Assembly: GCA_031421855.1 (NCBI GenBank)
Contig: JANOPN010000158.1
Coordinates: forward strand, 1 to 63,134
Direction: 5' to 3'
Length of the DNA stretch: 63,134 nucleotides
Source of the DNA: JAAFHN01 sp031421855
GTDB taxonomy: Bacteria; Pseudomonadota; Gammaproteobacteria; Burkholderiales; Burkholderiaceae_C
Below, one piece after another: positions 42,842-51,801 of this stretch (within the stretch, counting starts at the first letter, position 1; each line of letters begins with the position of its first letter). Both the position numbers and the translations under genes were made by a program. The notes under the pieces are model-generated. The model was not told the DNA's origin, ran no database searches, and saw only the letters and a list, made by a program, of their open reading frames with translations.

Positions 42842-43825
42842 ATGAGCTTGCTAGAAGTCAACAACCTGATCGTCGAATTCCCGTCGCGCCGCGGCACGTT
42901 GCGCGCCATTGACGACATCTCTTTTGCCATCGCCCCTGGCGAGATTTTGGGCGTGGTCGGCGAGTCAGGTGCGGGTAAGTCCCTCACGGGCGCCGCGATC
43001 ATTGGCCTGCTGGAGCCACCCGGGCGCATCGCCGGCGGCCAAATTGTGCTCGAAGGTCAGCGCATTGACCAGCTCAACCACGACCAAATGCGCAGCATTC
43101 GCGGCCGAAAAATTGGTGCGATTTTTCAAGATCCCCTCACCTCGCTCAACCCGCTGTATTCGGTGGGGCGACAACTGACGGAGACAATCAAAGCCCATTT
43201 GCCTGTCAGCGACAGCGAGGCCCTCGCACGAGCGATTCGTTTGCTGCAAGACACTGGCATTCCAGCAGCGGCTGAGCGAATTCACCACTTTCCGCATCAA
43301 TTTTCGGGCGGCATGCGCCAGCGCGTGGTGATTGCACTGGCTCTAGCGGCTGAGCCCAAACTCATCATCGCGGACGAGCCCACCACCGCGCTGGACGTGT
43401 CCATCCAAGCCCAAATCATCGCCCTGCTCAAAAACATCTGCAAGGAACGTGGGGCTGCGGTGATGCTGATCACCCACGACATGGGCGTCATCGCAGAGAC
43501 CTGTGACCGCGTCGCCGTACTCTACGCCGGGCGCGTGGCCGAAATCGGCCCCGTGCACGAGGTCATCAACCACCCCGCGCATCCGTACACCTCTGGCCTC
43601 ATGGCTGCCATCCCCGACATCCATGTCGAGGTCGAACGCTTGAACCAAATCGACGGCGCAATGCCGCGTTTGAACGCCATTCCCACAGGCTGCGCCTTCA
43701 ACCCGCGTTGCACCAAAATCATGGATCGCTGCACGATTGATCGCCCCAATTTGCTCTCGGCCGGCATCACCCAAGCCGCTTGTTGGCTGCACGACACCTC
43801 GGCAACGGCACAGGCGGCTGCATGA
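42842..43825 (+). CDS. Peptide-type ABC ATPase (DppD-like)
   Basis: 327 residues: Walker A GESGAGKS, signature FSGGMRQRV, Walker B IIADEPTTALD, and the C-terminal oligopeptide-ATPase extension with a Cys cluster (TGCAFNPRCTKIMDRC) that binds Fe-S in related proteins. The start ATG at 42842 lies 24 bp after the dppC stop. It overlaps dppF by 4 bp. Confidence 0.94.
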   Translation: MSLLEVNNLIVEFPSRRGTLRAIDDISFAIAPGEILGVVGESGAGKSLTGAAIIGLLEPPGRIAGGQIVLEGQRIDQLNHDQMRSIRGRKIGAIFQDPLTSLNPLYSVGRQLTETIKAHLPVSDSEALARAIRLLQDTGIPAAAERIHHFPHQFSGGMRQRVVIALALAAEPKLIIADEPTTALDVSIQAQIIALLKNICKERGAAVMLITHDMGVIAETCDRVAVLYAGRVAEIGPVHEVINHPAHPYTSGLMAAIPDIHVEVERLNQIDGAMPRLNAIPTGCAFNPRCTKIMDRCTIDRPNLLSAGITQAACWLHDTSATAQAAA

Positions 43826-44835
43826 ACACCACCACCACCCCAAAAATCTTGGTCAGCGTCAGCGATCTGGCCAAAACATTCGATGTTTCTGCGCCCTGGC
43901 TCAACCGAGTCGTTGAGCGCAAACCGAAAACCTTCCTCAAAGCCGTTGACGGCGTGAGCTTCAGCATCCCCAAAGGCAAAACCTTGGCCTTGGTTGGCGA
44001 ATCTGGCTGCGGCAAAAGCACCGTGGCCAAACTCATGGTCGGCCTGTATTCACCCACACGCGGTGGCTTCCAGTTTGACGGCATCGATGCACACGCCACC
44101 TTCAAAACCCCTGACGGCAACAAGCTGCGCTCGCGCATTCAGATGATTTTCCAAGACCCGTACGCGAGCTTGAACCCGCGTTGGATCGTTGAAAACATCG
44201 TGGGCGAGCCGCTCACCGAGCATGGTCTCTTTGAGCCCGGCACTGAGGCGCTCAAGGATCGCGTCGGCGAGCTACTCAAGTCGGTCGGCTTGAGTCCACT
44301 CGACATGGTCAAGTACCCGCACCAGTTCTCGGGTGGTCAGCGCCAGCGCATTTCGATCGCGCGTGCATTGGCAACCAACCCCGAGTTTTTGGTGTGCGAC
44401 GAACCCACCAGCGCGCTGGATGTGTCAGTCCAAGCCCAGGTCCTCAACATCATGAAGGACTTGCAGCGCAGCTTGGGGCTGACCTACTTGTTCATCAGCC
44501 ACAACCTAGCCGTCGTCCGCCACGTCAGCGATCAAGTGGGCGTGATGTATTTGGGTCGATTGGTGGAGTTGGCCGACAAACACGTGTTGTTTGACAAGCC
44601 CCGCCACCCCTACACCCGCATGCTGCTGGACGCAATTCCGCAAATGCATGCAACCGGTCGCTCGCGCACCCCTGTGCAAGGGGAAGTGCCCAATCCACTG
44701 AACCCGCCCACCGGCTGCGCCTTTCATCCCCGCTGCCCAAACGCCAACGACCGCTGCAAGTCAGAACGCCCCAACCTCAACCACTTCCAAGGCATCCAAA
44801 TTTCGTGCCACGCGGTCGAAGAGGGTCGAATCTGA
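43822..44835 (+). CDS. Peptide-type ABC ATPase (DppF-like)
   Basis: 337 residues from the ATGA overlap with dppD. Walker A GESGCGKST, signature FSGGQRQRI, Walker B LVCDEPTSALD, and the C-terminal Cys-containing extension (TGCAFHPRCPNANDRC). Last gene of the operon; an R1 copy lies directly after it, and hexR converges from the other side. Confidence 0.94.
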   Translation: MNTTTTPKILVSVSDLAKTFDVSAPWLNRVVERKPKTFLKAVDGVSFSIPKGKTLALVGESGCGKSTVAKLMVGLYSPTRGGFQFDGIDAHATFKTPDGNKLRSRIQMIFQDPYASLNPRWIVENIVGEPLTEHGLFEPGTEALKDRVGELLKSVGLSPLDMVKYPHQFSGGQRQRISIARALATNPEFLVCDEPTSALDVSVQAQVLNIMKDLQRSLGLTYLFISHNLAVVRHVSDQVGVMYLGRLVELADKHVLFDKPRHPYTRMLLDAIPQMHATGRSRTPVQGEVPNPLNPPTGCAFHPRCPNANDRCKSERPNLNHFQGIQISCHAVEEGRI

Positions 44836-44840
44836 TTTTT

Positions 44841-44890
44841 TAGTGCCAAATTGGCACTTGGTCACCGGATTCATTGGGTTTGCTGCTATT
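44841..44890 (+). repeat. R1 interspersed repeat, copy 6, with left hairpin
   Basis: The left arm here is a near-perfect palindrome GTGCCAAATTGGCAC (44843-44857), followed by the core TTGGTCACCGGATTCATTGG and GCTGCTATT. It lies between convergent dppF and hexR. Confidence 0.88.
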
Positions 44891-44910
44891 ATTTTCTATT
44901 AACTTCAGAA

Positions 44911-45756
44911 TCAAGCGTAGCGCTTACTGCGCAAATTCGACTTCATTTCTTTGAGCGCGGGCGCAATCTTGTCTGGGCCTAGACGCAGCGCGACTGCTGT
45001 GGCGAGCACGTCGATGATGAGCAGGTGCAGCAATCGCGAGACCATGGGGCTGTAGCGGTCGTAGCCTTCGGGGTGGTCAGCCGCCAAGTGAATGTGTCCT
45101 GCGCCTGCCAGCGGCGAGCCGGTCGCGGTGATGACGATGACGGTCGCGCCATTTCGCCTGGCAATGTCGGCTGCGTCCATGAGGTCGCGGGTTCGGCCAG
45201 AGTTGCTGACGATGACGACAACATCGCCCTCTTTCATCATGCTGGCACTCATGACTTGCATGTGGCCGTCGCTGTAAGCAACGGTGTTGATGCCGAGCCT
45301 GAAGAACTTGTGCTGCGCATCTTGCGCGACGATGCCCGAGTTGCCCACGCCAAAAAATTCAACGTGCTTGGCCGACAACAGCGCCTGAACCGCGCGGTCA
45401 ACCGCAAAGGCGCTGGCATCGTTTCGATACTTCAAAAACGCGCTGACGGTGTTATCTATGACTTTGACCAGCACGTCGCTGACTTTGTCGTCCACATCGA
45501 CGCTGCGGTGAATGAAGGGCACGCCCTCGCTGACGCTGCCTGCGAGCTTGAGCTTGAAGTCGCTCAAGCCGTCGTAGCCGACGCTTCGACAAAACCGCAC
45601 CACGGTCGGCTTGCTCACAAAGGCGCGCGCCGCGAGCTCAGTCACCGGCAAATTGGCAAAACTGCGCGGGTCCGTCAGCACGAGACGCCCCACGCGTTGC
45701 TCGGCCGGTGCCAATGAGGGGATCGAGGCTTTGATTCGGTCAAGCATGTTACTCAT
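44911..45756 (-). CDS. hexR: RpiR-family regulator (HexR-like)
   Basis: 281 residues: N-terminal HTH of the RpiR type (LAARAFVSKPTVVRFCRSVGYDG, about 42-64) and a C-terminal sugar-isomerase (SIS) domain (HVEFFGVGNSGIVAQDA; VIVSNSGRTRDLMDAADIAR) that senses a sugar phosphate. Members next to zwf are usually HexR, a repressor of central sugar catabolism released by 2-keto-3-deoxy-6-phosphogluconate. It lies 64 bp downstream of zwf on the same strand. The edd and eda genes are not in the window. Confidence 0.88.
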   Translation of the reverse strand: MSNMLDRIKASIPSLAPAEQRVGRLVLTDPRSFANLPVTELAARAFVSKPTVVRFCRSVGYDGLSDFKLKLAGSVSEGVPFIHRSVDVDDKVSDVLVKVIDNTVSAFLKYRNDASAFAVDRAVQALLSAKHVEFFGVGNSGIVAQDAQHKFFRLGINTVAYSDGHMQVMSASMMKEGDVVVIVSNSGRTRDLMDAADIARRNGATVIVITATGSPLAGAGHIHLAADHPEGYDRYSPMVSRLLHLLIIDVLATAVALRLGPDKIAPALKEMKSNLRSKRYA

Positions 45757-45820
45757 GGCGTACCTTTGCGAGTCAGTGGTCGAAGTGCTGAAGTCGATTT
45801 GTATTCAGGTCGATTGACGC

Positions 45821-47269
45821 TTAAGCCTCTTCAGCCCAAGAAAATCCATCGCGCGCGATCATTGCACTGGCCGCACCAGGCCCCCAGCTGCCCGACGCGT
45901 AGGGCCTTGGAGCTTCGGCGCTCGCCGCCCAGTGGCAGTGAATCGGCTCCACCCATTCCCACGCGGCTTCTTGCTCGTCGCTGCGAACGAATAGGTTCAA
46001 GCGACCGTCGATCACGTCGAGCAACAAGCGTTCGTACGCTCCCACCCGTTTGGAGCCAAAGCGCTTGTCAAAGTCCAGATCAAGCTGCACCGGGGCGAGG
46101 CTTTGGTGGCGCGAGTCAGCGCTTTGAGCCCACAGGTGCAACTCCATCCCGTCTTTGGGCTGCAAGTGAATCACCAATTGGTTGGCGCTTCCCACGGGCG
46201 TGTTGAAAATTGCATGCGGTGTTTGCCTGAAGTTGACCACGATGCGTGCATCTCGCTCGGCCATGCGTTTGCCTGTACGCAAATAAAACGGAACGCCCGC
46301 CCAACGCCAGTTGGCAATCTCAGCGCGCACCGCAACAAAGGTCTCGGTCGTTGATTCGGGGTTCACACCGGGCTCATCGCGGTAGGCTTTTGCCCCAGTT
46401 GAGGCATTGCCCGAATATTGGCCCCGAACAACGTGTTGGCTCAAGCGGGTGTCGTCCCAGCGCACGAGTGAGCGCAACACCTTGAGCTTTTCGTCGCGGA
46501 TCGCATCACCCTCAGCCCGAATGGGTGGCTCCATCGCCACGGCGCAAAGCAGCTGCAAAGCATGGTTTTGCACCATGTCACGCAGCGCGCCGGTGCCTTC
46601 GTAAAAGCCGCCCCGGGTCTCAACACCGAGTTGCTCTGAGATGGTGATTTGGATGTTTGCGATCCATTCGCGCCTCCAAAGGGGCTCAAACAAGGTGTTG
46701 CCGAACCGCAATGCCAGCAAATTTTGAACCGACGGCTTACCCAGGTAGTGGTCGATGCGGAAAATCTGATTCTCGGCGAACGCCGCCCGCACCGTGGCAT
46801 TGATGGCGCGGTTAGAGGCCAAATCATGACCCAGTGGCTTCTCCAGCACGATTCGGGTGCGATCGGTATTGAGTCCAGCCAAACGCAACTGCTCGGCCAC
46901 GGTGCCAAAAAGCGACGGGGCTGTGGCCAAGTACATGACCACGGTTTGCGCGTCGCCGCTGGCCAGCCATGCACCCAGCTCGGCATAGGCAGTGGGCTGA
47001 GACAAATCCATGCGCAAATAGTGAAGGCGCTGCGCGAAACTGGTGTATTCCTCTTCGCTGGGACGCTTGTCGCCCTCAACTTGCGCCAACCGATCAGACA
47101 TGAGTTTGCGGTAGGCCTCGTCACTCATGCTGTCGCGGGCGACACCCAGGATGCGCCCGGGGGCTAAAGTGCCATGTCGATGCGCCTGAAACAAGGCCGG
47201 CATGATTTTTCGCCAAGCCAAGTCGCCTGTGCCGCCGAAAACGATGAGATCGAAGTTTGTGGTGCTCAT
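45821..47269 (-). CDS. zwf: Glucose-6-phosphate 1-dehydrogenase
   Basis: 482 residues from MSTTNFDLIVFGGTGDLAWR; the frame continues upstream to 47362 but through the promoter region. The coenzyme motif FGGTGDLAWRKIMPALF (about 10-26) and the active-site RIDHYLGKPSVQNLL are canonical. It oxidises glucose-6-phosphate to 6-phosphogluconolactone, the entry to the Entner-Doudoroff and pentose phosphate routes. Probably co-transcribed with hexR; divergent from the AfuABC-like importer. Confidence 0.96.
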   Translation of the reverse strand: MSTTNFDLIVFGGTGDLAWRKIMPALFQAHRHGTLAPGRILGVARDSMSDEAYRKLMSDRLAQVEGDKRPSEEEYTSFAQRLHYLRMDLSQPTAYAELGAWLASGDAQTVVMYLATAPSLFGTVAEQLRLAGLNTDRTRIVLEKPLGHDLASNRAINATVRAAFAENQIFRIDHYLGKPSVQNLLALRFGNTLFEPLWRREWIANIQITISEQLGVETRGGFYEGTGALRDMVQNHALQLLCAVAMEPPIRAEGDAIRDEKLKVLRSLVRWDDTRLSQHVVRGQYSGNASTGAKAYRDEPGVNPESTTETFVAVRAEIANWRWAGVPFYLRTGKRMAERDARIVVNFRQTPHAIFNTPVGSANQLVIHLQPKDGMELHLWAQSADSRHQSLAPVQLDLDFDKRFGSKRVGAYERLLLDVIDGRLNLFVRSDEQEAAWEWVEPIHCHWAASAEAPRPYASGSWGPGAASAMIARDGFSWAEEA

Positions 47270-47277
47270 GACCGCAA

Positions 47278-47292
47278 TGTAACAAAGTTTCA
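47278..47292. promoter_or_regulatory. Candidate HexR/RpiR operator upstream of zwf
   Basis: TGTAACAAAGTTTCA is a near-palindrome 8 bp before the zwf start, similar in form to HexR sites (TGTAA...TTACA). It lies in the gap shared with the divergent AfuA-like gene. Confidence 0.45.
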
Positions 47293-47458
47293 TGAAAATG
47301 TCGATAAATCCGAACTCAAGGTACGAACCAAGCCGCTGTAACCAGAACATTTTGCTGCACAAATCCGCTGGTTTTCCCTCTTAAGTTGGGTATTTTGGCT
47401 CGGTAAACTCATTCGATTCTGAATTTTTTTTTCGTAACCTGATTACCTTGGAGTTGAC

Positions 47459-48490
47459 ATGAGCGCCCCGAAATTCAAACTGTTGTTTTCTGTCGTAGCG
47501 GTTGTCGCCGCGTTTGGCGCGAGCCATGCACAGGCCCAATCGGTCAACATCATTTGCTCGGTACAGGCCGATTGGTGCGACATGATTCGAACGGTTTACG
47601 CCAAGTCATCGGGTATCAAGGTCAACATCGTTCAAAAGGGCTCGGGCGAAGCGTTGGCCCAGCTCAACGCCGAGCGCGCCAACCCCAAAACCGACATTTG
47701 GTTTGGCGGCACGGGCGACCCGCACCTCCAGGCAGCCGAACAGGGCCTGACCATGGTTTACAAGTCAGCTTCGGTCAAACAGCTCTACCCTTGGGCGCAA
47801 AAACAAGCCAGCGACTCCGGGTTCAAGACCGTCGGCATTTATTTGGGGCCGCTTGGTTTTGGGTACAACACCGAGTTGTTGGCCAAGAAGAAAATTGCGC
47901 CTCCAGCAAGCTGGGCTGACTTGCTCAAGCCAGAGTTCAAAAACGAAGTGCAAGTCGCCAACCCCGCATCCAGCGGCACGGCTTACACCATGATCGCAAC
48001 CTTGGTTCAAATCATGGGCGAAGACAAAGCCTTTGACTACATGAAGGCGCTGCACAAGAATGTGAGCACCTACACCCGCTCTGGCACAGGCCCAGTCAAG
48101 GCCGCGGCGCGCGGCGAGACCACCGTGTCGATCAGCTTCATTCATGACGTGACCAACGAAGCGATTAACAAATTCCCGGTGGTCGCTGTCGCCCCGAGCG
48201 AAGGCACGGGTGCAGAGATCGGCTCCATGAGCTTGGTTAAGGGCTCACCCAACGGCGAAGCGGCCAAACAGTTTTACGAGTGGGCGCTCACCCCCGGTGC
48301 GCAGCAGTTTGGCTTGGCGGCCAAACAATTTCAGTTGCCCAGCAACACCCAGTCAACCCTCGATGCGCGCATGCCAGACTTCAAGAAGATCAAGCTCATC
48401 AATTACGACTATGCCAAGTACGGCGCATCTGCTGAGCGCCGACGCCTGATCGCCAAATGGGAAAAAGACGTCAACTCCTTGCCGCGTTGA
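47459..48490 (+). CDS. AfuA-like ABC substrate-binding protein, first copy
   Basis: 343 residues with a signal peptide (cleavage near HAQAQ, residue 27). It is an extracellular binding protein of the ferric/phosphonate/sugar-phosphate group. A Cys pair near the start (IICSVQADWCDMI) and the pattern KTDIWFGGTGDPHLQAAEQGL, ASSGTAYTMIATLVQIMGEDKAF and ERRRLIAKWEKDV resemble AfuA, which is known to bind hexose-6-phosphates rather than iron. The ligand is inferred from neighbours zwf and hexR. Good ribosome site (TTGGAG). Related to the next gene over its whole length. Confidence 0.82.
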   Translation: MSAPKFKLLFSVVAVVAAFGASHAQAQSVNIICSVQADWCDMIRTVYAKSSGIKVNIVQKGSGEALAQLNAERANPKTDIWFGGTGDPHLQAAEQGLTMVYKSASVKQLYPWAQKQASDSGFKTVGIYLGPLGFGYNTELLAKKKIAPPASWADLLKPEFKNEVQVANPASSGTAYTMIATLVQIMGEDKAFDYMKALHKNVSTYTRSGTGPVKAAARGETTVSISFIHDVTNEAINKFPVVAVAPSEGTGAEIGSMSLVKGSPNGEAAKQFYEWALTPGAQQFGLAAKQFQLPSNTQSTLDARMPDFKKIKLINYDYAKYGASAERRRLIAKWEKDVNSLPR

Positions 48491-48500
48491 AAAGAAAACC

Positions 48501-49517
48501 ATGAACCGACTCAAACTCGCGCTGGCCATCGGTGTCTTGGGCAGCAGCGCACAGGCTTGGGCGCAATCCCTGAACGTGGTTTGCAGCATGAACCCCCAGT
48601 GGTGCCGCAACGCCGCCTCGATTTATGAGCGAACCCAAGGCGTGAAGGTCAACGTGATCAACAAGCCCACGGGTGAGTCGTTTGCACAAATCGTTGCCGA
48701 AAAAGAGCGCCCCAAGCTCGATGTCTGGTTTGGCGGAACCGCCGACCCGCACTTTCAAGCGGCTGAGCTCGGGCTCTTGCAAGAATACCGATCCCCGCAG
48801 CTCAGCGCCTTGCACCCGTGGGCGCAAACTGCCGCGAGTGCGTCGGGTTATGCGACGAATGGCCTTTACTCAGAAGTGCTGGGCATCGCCTACAACACCG
48901 AAATTTTGGCCAAAAAGAAGCTCTCCGCACCCAAATGCTGGAAAGACCTGGCCAAGCCTGAGTACAAAGGCGAGGTGCAAATCGCCAACGCGCAGTCGAG
49001 CGGCACAAGCTACGTGGCAATTGCAACCTTTGTTCAGATCATGGGCGAAGACGCTGCGTTCGCGTTCATGCGTGCCATGCACCCCAATGTGAGCGCCTAC
49101 TCTCGCCAAGGGCTTGGCCCCATCAAGGCTGTCGCCAAAGGCGAAGCTGCTTTGTCGGTGAGTTTTTTGCACAACGCAGCCCAAGAAGCCGAGGCTAAGT
49201 TTCCGGTGAAGTCGGTCACCCCTTGCGAGGGCACGGGCTACAGCGTGGGCGCCATCAGCATCATCAAAGGTGCGCCGCACTTAGAAGACGCCAAGAAGTT
49301 TGTCGAGTGGGCGCTGTCGCCCGCTGGCCAAAAGGTCGCCGCGACATCGGGCTCGTACCAGTTTCCATCCAACAAAGGCACGCCCGTGCCTGAGGGCGCG
49401 CCCAAGCTCAAAGGTGCGAAACTCATCGACTACGATTTGCGCAAATACGGCACGTCCAGCGAGCGACGCCGCTTGATCGCCAAGTGGGAAACGACCGTTT
49501 TGAACTCATCAAAATAG
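48501..49517 (+). CDS. AfuA-like ABC substrate-binding protein, second copy
   Basis: 338 residues, signal peptide to about residue 22 (SSAQAWAQ). It shares with the previous gene the Cys pair (VCSMNPQWCRN), DVWFGGTADPHFQAAELGL, SSGTSYVAIATFVQIMGEDAAF and SSERRRLIAKWETTV, so the two arose by tandem duplication but have clearly diverged. The start is 10 bp after the first gene's stop. Two binding proteins for one permease imply a broadened ligand range. Confidence 0.82.
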   Translation: MNRLKLALAIGVLGSSAQAWAQSLNVVCSMNPQWCRNAASIYERTQGVKVNVINKPTGESFAQIVAEKERPKLDVWFGGTADPHFQAAELGLLQEYRSPQLSALHPWAQTAASASGYATNGLYSEVLGIAYNTEILAKKKLSAPKCWKDLAKPEYKGEVQIANAQSSGTSYVAIATFVQIMGEDAAFAFMRAMHPNVSAYSRQGLGPIKAVAKGEAALSVSFLHNAAQEAEAKFPVKSVTPCEGTGYSVGAISIIKGAPHLEDAKKFVEWALSPAGQKVAATSGSYQFPSNKGTPVPEGAPKLKGAKLIDYDLRKYGTSSERRRLIAKWETTVLNSSK

Positions 49518-49572
49518 ATAGCAACGATCTCAATGGATCCGGTGACCAAGAGCCAAAATGACTGAAAAAAAC
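49514..49572 (-). repeat. R1 interspersed repeat, copy 7 (reverse), spanning a start codon
   Basis: It starts at the stop of the second binding protein and reads ATAGCAACG, CAATGGATCCGGTGACCAAG, then GCCAAAATGACTGAAAAAA. The last part corresponds to the left arm of other copies and contains the permease start codon. Confidence 0.85.
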
Positions 49573-51789
49573 ACGCCAAATGGCCTTGCGGCCAATCGCG
49601 CCATCTTGATTTGGTTGGCCATTGGGCTGTTGGCGTATTGTGTGTTGCCGTGGTACGCCATTCAAGATGTCAACGGCCTGACTGCCATCCCAAAAGTTTT
49701 CAGCGGCGCAGAGACGGGCAACGGCATGATGCAAGCGGGCGCGTTTGGCCGACCATGGCTGTGGGTGGGCGTGCTGGGTTTGTGTGTCGCCGCCGTCGGC
49801 GCCGTGATGCAACCGACCAAATCACAGGGCACGGTCTTGATTGCTGGCGGTGCCATCGGCTTGCTGGGTCTGTTGGCAACCGCGTTCTCGATTGGTGCCA
49901 AAGGTTGGATCTATGAGTGGATGAACACGAGCTTTGGCGAACTGGCCGTCAAGCAGTTCGGCATGGGTTGGGGCGCTGTGGTGGTTTTGGTGTCATTGGT
50001 GATGCTGGGTGCATTTGGCGCGGCGCGGCGCGGCTACTTCAAGGGCGACTTGTTCATCTCGGCGGCGGTGCTGGGCTGCGCGGCCTTGCTCAGTTTATTC
50101 ATCATGTACCCGGTATTGAAGGCTTTGAGCAACGCGTTTTTCACCGAAGACGGCGTTTTCTCGGTCATGGCCATGTGGGAACGGGTGGCCAACGAGCGCA
50201 ACTTTGGTTTGAGTTGCATCGCGGGCGGGCAGCGCTGCGGCGTGGCTTGGAACACCTTGTTTTTGGGTTTGATGACGGCCACATCCACCACCATTTTGGG
50301 CACCCTCATGGCTTTGATGTCTGAGCGGGCCAGCAAACGCTACAACAAGCCCCTGAACATTTTGGCCATGCTGCCCATCATCACGCCGCCCTTTGTGGTG
50401 GGTTTGGGGCTGATTTTGCTGTTTGGCCGCGCCGGTGTCGCCAATCAATTCATGGAATGGGCGTTTGGCATTGAGCCCACCCGCTGGTTTTATGGCTGGT
50501 TTGGCGTCTGGGTGGCGCAGACTTTTGCATTCACCCCGATTGCGTTCATGATCATGCGCGGGGTTGTGCAAGGCATCGCCCCGAGCCTGGAGGAGGCTGC
50601 GCAAACCCTGCGCGCTGACCCGCATCGCACGTTCATGACGGTCACGCTGCCGCTGCTCAAACCCGGTTTGGCCAATGCGTTTTTGGTCGGCTTCATCGAG
50701 AGCATGGCTGACTTTGGCAACCCCATCGTCGTGGGCGGGCAGTTCAGCGTGTTGTCGACCGAGATTTTCTTTGCCATCGTGGGCGCGCAATACGACCAAG
50801 GGCGCGCGGCCTCATTGGCCTGGATCTTGACTGCTTTTGCCTTGGTCGTTTTTGCCATTCAGCGCGGCGTGTTGGGCAAGCAAAACTACACCACCGTCAG
50901 TGGCAAGGGCGACGGCGGCATTCCCATGGCGTTGCCGCCCAGCGTCAAACGCGTCGTTTACTGCATTGCCCTACCCTGGATGGCGTTCACCGTGGTGGTG
51001 TACTTATTTGCCTTTGCAGGTGGTTTTGTTCAAACCTGGGGCCGCGACTACACCCTGACGTTTGCGCATTTTAAAAACGCTTTCGATTTTGAAATGGGCG
51101 CGCAAGGCATCATGTGGCTGGGCACGGCTTGGAACTCGTTTTTCACCACGATCAAGCTCGCCGCCATCTCAGCCCCGCTCACGGCCACCGTTGGCTTGAT
51201 GATTGCCTATTTGCTGGCCCGCACCGAGTTCAAGGGCCAAGGCGCATTTGAGTTTGCTGCACTGTTGGCCTTCGCCATCCCCGGCACGGTGCTGGGTGTG
51301 AGCTACATCTTGGCGTTCAACGTGCCACCGGTTGAGCTCACTGGCACGGCCTTGGTCATCGTGCTGTGCTTCATGTTCCGAAACTTGCCGGTCGGCGTGC
51401 GAGCCGGCACAGCGGCGTTCAAGCAGCTTGACAAATCGCTCGATGAGGCTTCAATGATGCTGCGTGCCAACTCCGTCCAGACCTTGAGACACGTGGTCAT
51501 GCCGCTGCTCAAACCGGCCTTGGTTGCGGCCTTGGTTTACAGCTTCGTGCGCGCCATCACCACCGTCAGCGCCGTGATCTTCTTGGTCACCGCTGAGAAC
51601 GAGCTGGCCACCACATACATCATCGGGCGCGTGGGCAACGGCGACTACGGCGTCGCCCTTGCTTACTGCACCGTCTTGATCATCTTGATGAGCTGCGCCA
51701 CCGCGCTCATCCAATTCTTGGTCGGTGAACGCAAACTAGGCCGCCGCAAAGTCGCCCACAAGATCACCGCGACGCAGGGCATGCACTGA
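49558..51789 (+). CDS. AfuB/FbpB-like ABC permease, double-domain
   Basis: 743 residues with two permease domains in one chain, about 12 or more helices plus extra N-terminal helices (residues 15-35, 60-82, 92-110, 135-155). EAA loops are SLEEAAQTLRADPHRTFM and SLDEASMMLRANSVQTLRH. The single long chain matches AfuB/FbpB-type transporters. The start codon and first codons (MTEK) lie in the arm of an R1 repeat, so this 5' end is probably recent. ATPase gene follows after 12 bp. Confidence 0.9.
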   Translation: MTEKNTPNGLAANRAILIWLAIGLLAYCVLPWYAIQDVNGLTAIPKVFSGAETGNGMMQAGAFGRPWLWVGVLGLCVAAVGAVMQPTKSQGTVLIAGGAIGLLGLLATAFSIGAKGWIYEWMNTSFGELAVKQFGMGWGAVVVLVSLVMLGAFGAARRGYFKGDLFISAAVLGCAALLSLFIMYPVLKALSNAFFTEDGVFSVMAMWERVANERNFGLSCIAGGQRCGVAWNTLFLGLMTATSTTILGTLMALMSERASKRYNKPLNILAMLPIITPPFVVGLGLILLFGRAGVANQFMEWAFGIEPTRWFYGWFGVWVAQTFAFTPIAFMIMRGVVQGIAPSLEEAAQTLRADPHRTFMTVTLPLLKPGLANAFLVGFIESMADFGNPIVVGGQFSVLSTEIFFAIVGAQYDQGRAASLAWILTAFALVVFAIQRGVLGKQNYTTVSGKGDGGIPMALPPSVKRVVYCIALPWMAFTVVVYLFAFAGGFVQTWGRDYTLTFAHFKNAFDFEMGAQGIMWLGTAWNSFFTTIKLAAISAPLTATVGLMIAYLLARTEFKGQGAFEFAALLAFAIPGTVLGVSYILAFNVPPVELTGTALVIVLCFMFRNLPVGVRAGTAAFKQLDKSLDEASMMLRANSVQTLRHVVMPLLKPALVAALVYSFVRAITTVSAVIFLVTAENELATTYIIGRVGNGDYGVALAYCTVLIILMSCATALIQFLVGERKLGRRKVAHKITATQGMH

Positions 51790-51801
51790 AAGATAGACAC
51801 C

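Noticed and set aside
44843..44857. Palindrome GTGCCAAATTGGCAC as a terminator for dppF or hexR
   Set aside because: The T-run is on the wrong side for dppF, and on the hexR strand the hairpin is followed by A residues. It is better explained as the left arm of an R1 repeat.
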